DNA of 17,691 bases from Candidatus Bathyarchaeota archaeon (GTDB lineage: Archaea > Thermoproteota > Bathyarchaeia > TCS64 > B23), in assembly GCA_029259285.1 (NCBI GenBank), contig JAPDJB010000111.1, positions 1 through 17,691 on the forward strand, read 5' to 3'. Position numbers and translations under genes: made by a program. Shown here piece by piece: positions 12,267 to 17,691 of this stretch. The number at the start of each line of letters is the position of its first letter. The first letter of the stretch is position 1. The notes below the pieces were generated by a model that saw only the letters and a program-made list of their open reading frames with translations, had not been told where the DNA came from and did no database searches.

Positions 12267-13035
12267 CGGCTACCACCCAGCTTCCCCTAACGGATTCACC
12301 CCGCAGGGCTTTGAGGATAATCCCCTCCCTCATGGCGTTGAGGATGACGACCTCCACCCCCCTCTCCGCAGCTCTGAGGGCCTCCTCGATCTTGGCTCTC
12401 ATCCCCCCCGTGACATCGACAGCCGTCGGCGAGGCCGCCTCCAACTCCCTCAGGGTTTTGGGCGTAACCCTCTCCAGGAGTTCTGCCTCATCCCTCTTAG
12501 GGTCTTTGGTGTAGACGCCGTCGACGTCTACGCCGTATATCAGCCTCTCAGCCCCAAGCTCCACGGCCAATCTGGAGGCGAGCTGGTCTCCAGAGAGGAT
12601 GGTGAAGCCCAGCATCGTGTCGAGGACTGCGTCTCCGTAGAGGACGGGGGTCAAACCAATCTTCAGCATCCCCCTGAGAGCCTGGAGCTCCAGCTCTGTG
12701 ATCCTTCCATCGGTGGTGATGATGAGGGAGGAGGGTGGAACCCCTATGGCTGGGACTCCGGCTTTGATGAGGGCCTCGACGATGAGGGTGTTCAGCTTCA
12801 CCATCGCTTGATGGGTCTCGGCGAGGCCTTGGAGCTGATTCTCTGAGCTGTATCCCCCCTTGATGCCGTAGCGGCTGGCCACTGGATGTCCATAGGAGCC
12901 TCCGCCATGTATGAGGATGAGCTTCACATCCGCCTCGGCGATCTCCCCAGCCAATCTCCTAATGGTTTCAGGCCGCGGCGTCATGGGTTTATCCTTCACC
13001 GTGATCACGGAGCCTCCCAGCTTCAAGACAATCAA
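12253..13035 (-). CDS. Isopentenyl phosphate kinase
   Basis: A 260-residue amino-acid-kinase-family enzyme that phosphorylates isopentenyl phosphate to IPP, the last step of the archaeal form of the mevalonate pathway. The ATP loop is LKLGGSVIT at the start. The catalytic histidine is His50 in IHGGGSYGHP, the residue that separates these enzymes from fosfomycin and glutamate kinases. ILSGDQLASRLA, YGVDVDGVYTKDP and DVTGGMRAKIEEA follow in normal order. The start is a TTG (13033-13035) that overlaps the TGA of the mevalonate kinase gene by 4 bases, and its end overlaps the isomerase start by 14 bases. Its presence implies a route that decarboxylates before the second phosphorylation. Confidence 0.95.
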   Translation of the reverse strand: MIVLKLGGSVITVKDKPMTPRPETIRRLAGEIAEADVKLILIHGGGSYGHPVASRYGIKGGYSSENQLQGLAETHQAMVKLNTLIVEALIKAGVPAIGVPPSSLIITTDGRITELELQALRGMLKIGLTPVLYGDAVLDTMLGFTILSGDQLASRLAVELGAERLIYGVDVDGVYTKDPKRDEAELLERVTPKTLRELEAASPTAVDVTGGMRAKIEEALRAAERGVEVVILNAMREGIILKALRGESVRGSWVVADADD

Positions 13036-14012
13036 ATCTCCTCCACCTCCACTCCGATGTCGGTGAAGCCGGCTCTAAGGGGTCTACCCCCCACCCTCCT
13101 GATGGCCTCGGCCACCCTCCCCCTATCGGGCTGTTCCACGAGGGCTATGATGCAGCCGCCTCCACCGGCTCCGGTTAGCTTCGCCCCAAGAGCTCCAGCC
13201 GATCTTGCGGCGTAGACCATCCTATCCAGCTCTGGGGTTGAGACTCCGAGGGCTGAGAGGAGGCCGTGATCGATGTCCATCAACTCTCCAAGCCGTTTGA
13301 GGTTGCCTTCCCTCAAGGCCTTATAGCCCTCCTCCGAGAGCTGGGCTATGGCGTCTATGATGGCGTCCACCACCTCTCTATGTCTCTCCCACAGCCTCCT
13401 AACCTTCGCCACTAAGCCTCCCGTTGATCGACGCCTCCCAGAGTCTCCTATGATGAGGGGTAGCTCCTCCACCTTGAAGCGTTCAAACCCCTTTCCACGC
13501 TCGTATCTCAGGGCGCCCCCATAGGTTGAGACGTGGTTGTCGATTCCGCTCGGCGTCCCATGGACTATGCGCTCCCCCTCATAGGCGATCTCGCAGACCA
13601 TCTCCTTGGGGAGGTTCTCCCCTGAGAGGAGGCGTCCAACCGCTGCGGCTGTCGCAACAGATATGGCTGCTGAGGATCCCAAACCCTCAGCTGGGGGGAT
13701 CTCGGACTCAACCCTGATCCTCAGCCCCCTAGCGGCTTCAAGCCTCCTCATGGCTTCGAGGGCTACAACCCTGATGGGGTTTAGGCTCCTCCACCTCTCC
13801 GAGCCGCCTCTAATGGGGTGGTAGCGTCCACTGGAGTCGAAGTGGCCTGAAGCCCCGATGTCGGGAGCCTCGATCCATATTCCGTCTCCCCCTCGCTCCT
13901 CAGCCCAGATATGCGCCCTCAAGTCGATGGCGAGGACGATGGCTGGGCCTCGATATACGACGCTATGCTCCCCGAGGAGTATCGCCTTCCCAGGGGCTGA
14001 GGCGTGGATCAT
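13032..14012 (-). CDS. mvk: Mevalonate kinase
   Basis: A 326-residue GHMP-family kinase that makes 5-phosphomevalonate from mevalonate. Motif 1 is APGKAILLGEHSVVY near the N-terminus, motif 2 PPAEGLGSSAAIS is the phosphate loop, HGTPSGIDNHVSTYGG holds the catalytic aspartate, and motif 3 is KLTGAGGGGC near the C-terminus. The length is normal. The start ATG lies 6 bases after the MEMO stop codon, and its stop overlaps the TTG start of the kinase that follows. Position in the isoprenoid block supports mevalonate rather than another GHMP substrate. Confidence 0.96.
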   Translation of the reverse strand: MIHASAPGKAILLGEHSVVYRGPAIVLAIDLRAHIWAEERGGDGIWIEAPDIGASGHFDSSGRYHPIRGGSERWRSLNPIRVVALEAMRRLEAARGLRIRVESEIPPAEGLGSSAAISVATAAAVGRLLSGENLPKEMVCEIAYEGERIVHGTPSGIDNHVSTYGGALRYERGKGFERFKVEELPLIIGDSGRRRSTGGLVAKVRRLWERHREVVDAIIDAIAQLSEEGYKALREGNLKRLGELMDIDHGLLSALGVSTPELDRMVYAARSAGALGAKLTGAGGGGCIIALVEQPDRGRVAEAIRRVGGRPLRAGFTDIGVEVEEI

Positions 14013-14018
14013 CTCCCC

Positions 14019-14864
14019 CTACCGAGTCAGCTTTATTGAAGCATAGCCGACGACGGCGGAGTAGTCTCCCGTTACGTCGCCGCTGGTGTGGTAGGCCAGC
14101 AGCTCCGCGGAGGAGGCTCCCAGCTCTTTGGCCGCCGTTATCGCCGCGGATACGGGGCCATATCCACACATGGAGACTCCATAGCGTCTAACGGTTCTCT
14201 GAACCTCCTCCTCGTCTAGGTTTAGGATCGCCTCGATGACCCTCCTATCATTCCGCTCAGCCCTAGATTGAGGCTCATAGTGGCTGAAATCCGTTGAGGC
14301 TATGATGACGACATCCCTCCCCCTCGACGCCTCGGCTATGGCCCTGCCCACAGCCCTACTCGTCTCCAGGTCTTGGAGGCCCATACAGATGGGGACGAAG
14401 CGGAACTCGGAGCCATATAGGTATTGGAGGAAGGGGAGCTGAACCTCTATCGAATGCTCCCTGAGATGGGCTATCTCATCGATGTCTATGATGTCTGAGG
14501 CCTTGAAGATGGCCTGGGCGAGTTCCCCATCGATCTCGACGACTCCGAGCGGCGTCTCCCATGCTCCCTCGCTCATCATCGCCACGGGGCTTCCGAGACC
14601 CGTGTGGTTTGGCCCGAGGATTATGAAAGTTGAGGGCTTACCGTCGAGGGCTAATTGATAGTAGCCATGGGCGGCTGCGGGGCCTGAATATATGTATCCG
14701 GCGTGGGGCGAAATCAGGGCGGCGATTCGACGATGCCCCACACCCCTCCCCGGCAGCGCTCCAGGGCCGAGTCTATGCCTGAAGCACTCCTCTATGCTCC
14801 TCCTTAACCCCTCAGGGTCGCCTGGATAGAATGATCCGGCGACCCAGGGTCTCCTAACCCCCAT
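14019..14864 (-). CDS. MEMO1-family protein (AmmeMemoRadiSam system protein B type)
   Basis: A 281-residue protein of the MEMO family, related in fold to non-haem-iron extradiol dioxygenases. Conserved parts are RRPWVAGSFYPGDPE at the start, LISPHAGYIYSGPAAAHGY, ILGPNHTG, EHSIEVQLPFLQYLY, STDFSHYEP and GYGPVSAAI. The histidines in SPHAGY, PNHTG and EHSIE are the likely metal ligands. The biochemical role in archaea is not settled; human MEMO1 has been linked to iron and redox handling. GAGGAGG (complement of 14872-14878) lies 7 bases before the ATG. Placement between uS2 and mevalonate kinase is a recurrent archaeal arrangement. Confidence 0.94.
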   Translation of the reverse strand: MGVRRPWVAGSFYPGDPEGLRRSIEECFRHRLGPGALPGRGVGHRRIAALISPHAGYIYSGPAAAHGYYQLALDGKPSTFIILGPNHTGLGSPVAMMSEGAWETPLGVVEIDGELAQAIFKASDIIDIDEIAHLREHSIEVQLPFLQYLYGSEFRFVPICMGLQDLETSRAVGRAIAEASRGRDVVIIASTDFSHYEPQSRAERNDRRVIEAILNLDEEEVQRTVRRYGVSMCGYGPVSAAITAAKELGASSAELLAYHTSGDVTGDYSAVVGYASIKLTR

Positions 14865-14879
14865 CCCGATGCCTCCTCT

Positions 14880-15494
14880 CTAAATCGGGGTCTCAAACTC
14901 CTCGACGGGGACGGGGAGGTCTCCATCTGGGGGTATCTCACCCAATTCACGCTTGATCTCCCGGCATAGCAGCCAATAGACGAGGGCGAGGCTTCTACGC
15001 CCCTTATTGTTGACTGGGATGACGAGGTCGATGTTTGAGACCGTGTTGTCGGTGCTGCAGAGGGCGATGACTGGTATCCCAACCTCTCCAGCCTCTATGA
15101 GGGGCTGCTCATCAGCTATGGGGTCTGTGATGACGACGGCCTCAGCCTCTATGTATCCTGAGAAGTAGGGGTTTGTGAAGGTTCCAGCTGTGAATCTCCC
15201 CGTTATGGGGATGGCCCCCGTCAACTCGCAGAACTTCTCGACGGGTCTCCGGCCATAATGCTTAGATGAGACGACTACAACCCTGCTGAGGTTGAGTCTC
15301 GATAGGAACTTGGCCGCCACCCTGATGCGTTGACAGGTCTTCTCGACGTCGAGGATGAAGAGGCCGTCTGGTCGAACCTTATAGATGTAAGGCTCCATAT
15401 CCCGCATCTTAATCCTCGTTCCAATGTGGATTCCAGCTGAGAGGAGCATCTCCTGGGGGAGTAGAAGCCCAGCCTCACCCTCCTCAGATGACAA
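14880..15494 (-). CDS. rps2: Small ribosomal subunit protein uS2
   Basis: A 204-residue 30S protein of the archaeal/eukaryotic form. It shows LLSAGIHIGTRIKMRDMEPYIYKVRPDGLFILDV, then VVVSSKHYGRRPVEKFCE, RFTAGTFTNP, DPIADEQPLIEAG and IPVIALCSTDNTVSNIDLVIPVNNKGRRSLALVYW, all standard. The start is a TTG (15492-15494) with a strong GGAGGGG about 6 bases upstream, which overlaps the end of rpoN and ties the two genes together. Its stop is 15 bases before the MEMO gene. Confidence 0.97.
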   Translation of the reverse strand: MSSEEGEAGLLLPQEMLLSAGIHIGTRIKMRDMEPYIYKVRPDGLFILDVEKTCQRIRVAAKFLSRLNLSRVVVVSSKHYGRRPVEKFCELTGAIPITGRFTAGTFTNPYFSGYIEAEAVVITDPIADEQPLIEAGEVGIPVIALCSTDNTVSNIDLVIPVNNKGRRSLALVYWLLCREIKRELGEIPPDGDLPVPVEEFETPI

Positions 15495-15496
15495 GG

Positions 15497-15721
15497 TTAC
15501 CCCTCCTTAAACGTAGACCTATCCCTCTCCTCATAGAGCCTCAAAATCTCATCGATGAGGTTGACGTGGGAGAGCAGCATCCTACGGCAGCAATACCGTG
15601 TGACGCCTAGGTCGTCGAGGACTGCCGCCGGACGCTCACCCGCGGCCACCCTCCTGGCGAACTCTTCCCACTTATCACCGATGACCCTGCCACAGGAGAA
15701 GCATCTAACCGGTATGATCAT
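15497..15721 (-). CDS. rpoN: DNA-directed RNA polymerase subunit N (Rpb10 homologue)
   Basis: A 74-residue zinc-bundle subunit of the archaeal RNA polymerase. All four zinc ligands are present: Cys7 and Cys10 in RCFSCGRVIGDKW, and Cys44-Cys45 in RYCCRRM. It leads the operon. In many archaea uL13, uS9, RpoK and enolase lie next to it; here rpoN is directly behind a promoter and uS2 follows at once. GGGGAG about 8 bases before the ATG serves as the ribosome binding site. Confidence 0.96.
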   Translation of the reverse strand: MIIPVRCFSCGRVIGDKWEEFARRVAAGERPAAVLDDLGVTRYCCRRMLLSHVNLIDEILRLYEERDRSTFKEG

Positions 15722-15760
15722 TCAGTTCTCCCCGCCCCACAGAGTAAGCTGAGTGAAACC

Positions 15761-15777
15761 CTTATAATTTTTAAAGG
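15761..15777 (-). promoter_or_regulatory. Promoter of the rpoN-uS2-isoprenoid operon
   Basis: The AT-rich block contains TTTAAAAATTATAAG on the minus strand, a strong archaeal TATA region whose centre is about 48 bases before the rpoN ATG. It gives a leader of about 20 bases carrying the GGGGAG ribosome binding site. It is the only clear promoter upstream of the seven-gene operon. Confidence 0.6.
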
Positions 15778-15873
15778 TAGCGCCAGGGATGGCATTGTCA
15801 TTTTCACTCGGCCCTCCATGGAGTTCCAGTCGGAAATCCTTATAGAGTCCCCTTGGAGGCGGGGGAGCCTGGG

Positions 15874-16128
15874 TTGAGGCTGGTTCGAAAGGTTTCGAGG
15901 AAACGGTATTACAGTAAGGCGGTCTATGAGCATGAGCGGATACTGGTTCCGGTGCCGGCTGAGGAGCGTGATCGGGTTAGGAGGTGGCTGGGGCGCGACC
16001 TCCGCATCGTGGTGGAGCATCTCGACTATGGCTTCGCCCTCCTAGCCGTGGCTGAGAACCCTTACATCGACGGCCTCCCCGCGACGCATAGATTCCGCCG
16101 CCTCGTGAGGGCGCTGGAGAGATCCTGA
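15874..16128 (+). CDS. Unidentified small basic protein
   Basis: An 84-residue protein reading MRLVRKVSRKRYYSKAVYEH, then RILVPVPAEERDRVRRWLGRD, RIVVEHLDYGFALLAVAENP and a basic end. It looks like a compact alpha/beta protein with a positive N-terminus; I do not recognise the family. A TATA-like block (ATCCTTATAGAG, about 15836-15847) predicts a start near 15868, and GGGGGAG lies 6-12 bases before the TTG at 15874, so I choose that over the in-frame TTG at 15853. It is divergent from rpoN with about 150 bases between them. The spacer also holds the perfect palindrome CTCCATGGAG (15814-15823). Confidence 0.65.
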   Translation: MRLVRKVSRKRYYSKAVYEHERILVPVPAEERDRVRRWLGRDLRIVVEHLDYGFALLAVAENPYIDGLPATHRFRRLVRALERS

Positions 16129-16132
16129 TCCC

Positions 16133-16281
16133 CAATCCCTTTCAGGGGATGGAAATCCTAGGGCTGATCTCACCGTCTTCTGGGGATTGAAAGAGGGGAT
16201 TTTTTAACAGATCTAGGTTTAGAGGGAATAAATATCGGGGGATGGAAAAATCCGCGGCTCCCCATTTCGAGGGCTTGAAAC
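16133..16281 (+). repeat. Irregular GGGGATKGAAA-like repeats and hairpin
   Basis: ATCCCC and GGGGAT near 16133-16150 can pair as a hairpin around an 11-base loop. GGGGATGGAAA (16145), GGGGATTGAAAG (16182), GGGGATGGAAAA (16238) and the weaker GGGCTTGAAAC (16271) share a motif like the 3' end of some archaeal CRISPR repeats, but their spacing (37, 56, 33) is irregular and the flanks differ. The T-run at 16200-16205 may terminate the upstream transcript. Confidence 0.3.
16200..16205 (+). terminator. Oligo-T terminator candidate
   Basis: Six T residues follow a G-rich block about 72 bases after the stop of the 84-residue gene. Archaeal transcription often ends at such runs. Confidence 0.35.
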
Positions 16282-16356
16282 GGGGCGGTGGGGGCCTTCT
16301 ATTACACGGAGATGTTAAAAAAGGGTGATTAGAGGCTATGGGGCTTAGAGGCTGGG

Positions 16357-16599
16357 ATGATCAACCCCCAAGACCTGGAGAGGCTCCTGAGGATGTTCCT
16401 AGCAGCGGATAAGACATCGAGGCTAACCGATAGGATGAGGAGGCCCTGCCCCGACTGTGGAAGTCTTCTCAGAAGGGGAAAAGACAACATCAAATGGTTC
16501 TGCGACAACCCCAAATGCCCAGTCATCTACGTCATATACGACCCCCTATGGCTGAAACCCCTCAAGATAGCGAGAGAAGCCGAGAGGAGAGAGCGATGA
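16357..16599 (+). CDS. Small zinc-ribbon protein
   Basis: An 80-residue protein. A helical N-terminal part (about 5-28, DLERLLRMFLAADKTSRLTD) precedes a zinc ribbon with Cys31-x2-Cys34 (CPDCGSLLRRG) and Cys49-x4-Cys54 (FCDNPKCPVIY). The last 20 residues are basic. The ribbon resembles those of topoisomerases and transcription factors, suggesting nucleic-acid or protein binding; the precise role is unknown. A TATA-like GTTAAAAAAG near 16315 and AGAGG about 6 bases before the ATG fit the start. Its TGA overlaps the ATG of the ribbon-helix-helix gene by 4 bases, so the two are co-translated. Confidence 0.8.
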   Translation: MINPQDLERLLRMFLAADKTSRLTDRMRRPCPDCGSLLRRGKDNIKWFCDNPKCPVIYVIYDPLWLKPLKIAREAERRER

Positions 16600-16886
16600 G
16601 CCGGCGAATTTTTTCCCAGGATATGACTGGTGGCAGTCACAAGAAGGTCAGGGTCAGCCTCAGCCTAAGCAGAGGCCTCGTCGAGGAGATAGATGCCATG
16701 AGGGGATTGATACCCCGCTCAGCCATAGTGGAGGCCCTACTACAACTAGCCCTCAGAAGGGTGAGGAGGCATCGTCAAACCCCCATCTCATCCACCCTCC
16801 CCCACGGGGAGTCCCCTAGATCTGAGGAGGAGGATGACGGCTATGATGGATATTGGGATGAGAGGCACATATTCGCCGATCCATGA
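16596..16886 (+). CDS. Ribbon-helix-helix DNA-binding protein with acidic tail
   Basis: A 96-residue protein. KKVRVSLSLSRGLVEEIDAM is the beta-strand plus first helix and IPRSAIVEALLQLALRRVRR the second helix of a CopG/Arc-type ribbon-helix-helix domain (residues about 16-58). Residues about 60-96 are hydrophilic, with a Ser-Glu-Glu-Glu-Asp-Asp stretch. The frame continues upstream to 16494, but that part lies inside the zinc-ribbon gene in another frame, so the ATG at 16596, with the ATGA overlap, is the true start. The tail is encoded antisense to the end of the permease gene (99-base overlap). No PIN-type partner is adjacent; the zinc-ribbon protein is the only co-transcribed gene. Confidence 0.78.
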   Translation: MSRRIFSQDMTGGSHKKVRVSLSLSRGLVEEIDAMRGLIPRSAIVEALLQLALRRVRRHRQTPISSTLPHGESPRSEEEDDGYDGYWDERHIFADP

Positions 16887-17691
16887 TACGCCGAGGGGAT
16901 GGAAGAGGAGGCCTGGAATCAGGAACTCCAACACCGAGACCGTGAAGCTTGAGATCAAAGCCGAGAGGGGTGGCCCAAAGCCTGACAACAGACCAGCGGC
17001 CAAAAGGGAGTTCACAAATCTCAGCGGAGTCAGCGTAGGAGAGGAGCAGAACCAAAGCGGATACAAGGCCCCAGCGATGGCGGAGAGGCATCCAGCCAAT
17101 GTCCAGACGAGAACCTGAAGCCTATAGGGGTTGAGGCCTACAACCATCGCCAGCTCAGGATTCTCCGAAGCCGCCCTCAAGGCTACGCCAACATCGCCCC
17201 GTTTAAACATCCAGTCGAGGAGGATCGTTGAGCCTAGGGCTAGGAGGAGGGCGACGGGAACTGCGAGGGCCACCCCACAGATCTCATGATCCACCTCCCT
17301 AAGGCAGAAGCGATAATGATAGAAGACGGATTGGAGGGATGTGATCCTCGTATCCCAGATTCTATGAGCTAAATCTGGATACAGCAGAAGCCCATGGGAA
17401 GTCCTCCATAGCCACCAGGATAGTATACCCAGGAGACCTAGAAGGATGATCTGATGCGCCAACATAGCTATCGAAAGCCTCAACGCCGAGGCTCCCCGCC
17501 TCACTAGAGGCCTAATCGAGGAGAGGTAGAGCAGGCAGCCCAAGCCTCCACCGAGGAGGAGGGCGAGGGGAAAACCCAGATAGGGGGAGAACCCAAATCC
17601 CTTAGAGAGAACGAGGGTGATGAGCATTCCAAAGCCCATGAGAGCCGTCTGACCGAAGTTAGGTGCATCATGAACCCTATAGATCAGCGTG
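16788..17691 (-). CDS. LivH-type branched-chain amino-acid ABC transporter permease (5' end beyond window)
   Basis: The minus-strand frame runs from a TGA at 16788-16790 through the right edge, so the N-terminus is missing. Before the first internal Met (17639) it continues upstream as LIYRVHDAPNFGQTALMG, matching the LivH segment usually written as YRVSGVINFAQG, so the gene is longer than the first in-frame ATG suggests. About 300 residues are visible with several hydrophobic segments. The cytoplasmic coupling region GVALRAASENPELAMVVGLNPYRL is the LivH/LivM signature contacting the ATPase. Substrate in such systems is a branched-chain amino acid, urea or related solute; without the binding protein it cannot be specified. 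Other transporter genes are presumably off the right side. Confidence 0.88.
   Translation of the reverse strand, partial: TLIYRVHDAPNFGQTALMGFGMLITLVLSKGFGFSPYLGFPLALLLGGGLGCLLYLSSIRPLVRRGASALRLSIAMLAHQIILLGLLGILSWWLWRTSHGLLLYPDLAHRIWDTRITSLQSVFYHYRFCLREVDHEICGVALAVPVALLLALGSTILLDWMFKRGDVGVALRAASENPELAMVVGLNPYRLQVLVWTLAGCLSAIAGALYPLWFCSSPTLTPLRFVNSLLAAGLLSGFGPPLSALISSFTVSVLEFLIPGLLFHPLGVSWIGEYVPLIPISIIAVILLLRSRGLPVGEGG

Noticed and set aside
11389..12846. Long open frames antisense to the isomerase and isopentenyl phosphate kinase genes (197 and 283 codons)
   Set aside because: They are mirror images of well-identified enzyme genes in a GC-rich genome, with low-complexity Ser/Pro-rich or Gly/Asp-rich translations and no family resemblance.
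16145..16281. CRISPR array
   Set aside because: The repeated unit is only about 11 bases, copies diverge, and intervals are 37, 56 and 33; no regular repeat-spacer pattern and no cas genes.
16494..16595. Upstream extension of the ribbon-helix-helix frame
   Set aside because: Lies in another frame of the zinc-ribbon gene and has no domain character; the ATGA overlap at 16596 is the better start.

Overview
The window is archaeal. The evidence is an RNA polymerase subunit N gene, an archaeal-type uS2, a complete archaeal isoprenoid block (mevalonate kinase, isopentenyl phosphate kinase, type 2 IPP isomerase, GGPP synthase), an archaeal-type phosphoglycerate kinase, an F420-type flavin oxidoreductase, and promoters with TATA boxes about 25-30 bases upstream of starts that often lack a leader. 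Many genes start with TTG. The order rpoN-uS2-MEMO-MVK-IPK-IDI2-GGPPS is a classical archaeal arrangement. Together with the high GC of the core it suggests the Thermoproteota/TACK side (for example a Bathyarchaeia-like lineage), but the phylum cannot be fixed by reading alone.

Layout. (1) Bases 1-960 are AT-rich, unlike everything to the right. They hold the 5' part of a minus-strand membrane-anchored protein that runs off the left edge and starts at a TTG, then a gene-poor stretch with a tRNA-3'-end-like fragment. (2) Bases 1064-2278 hold small genes: a DUF3303-like protein behind a promoter with a perfect inverted repeat, an unreported 42-residue ORF resembling the first half of a beta-grasp protein, and two head-to-head paralogous PadR regulators. 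(3) Bases 2336-6713 (+ strand) hold a B12-binding-type radical SAM protein, a PyrI-PyrE fusion (aspartate carbamoyltransferase regulatory chain joined to orotate phosphoribosyltransferase), a small helical protein and phosphoglycerate kinase, followed by tRNA-Pro(TGG) and tRNA-Cys(GCA). (4) Bases 6946-8626 (- strand) hold a VapBC toxin-antitoxin pair whose toxin gene ends inside the 3' end of tRNA-Cys, and a D-2-hydroxyacid dehydrogenase. (5) A cupin (+) converges on and overlaps an F420-type LLM oxidoreductase (-).

(6) Bases 10189-15721 (- strand) form one tightly packed operon: rpoN, uS2, MEMO, mevalonate kinase, isopentenyl phosphate kinase, type 2 IPP isomerase, GGPP synthase. Adjacent genes mostly overlap by 4-14 bases or are 2-15 bases apart. 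The four isoprenoid enzymes cover the start, the IPP/DMAPP branch and the chain-elongation end of archaeal lipid synthesis. The middle steps of the modified mevalonate pathway are not in the window. (7) The right end has an unidentified 84-residue protein (+), a zinc-ribbon protein and a ribbon-helix-helix protein joined by a 4-base overlap (+), and a LivH-type ABC permease (-) that runs off the right edge and overlaps the ribbon-helix-helix gene by 99 bases.

The points most worth a second look are the PyrI-PyrE fusion, the VapC/tRNA-Cys overlap with three nearby GGTAAACC boxes, the hidden 42-residue ORF, and the low-GC left end with its tRNA-like fragment.
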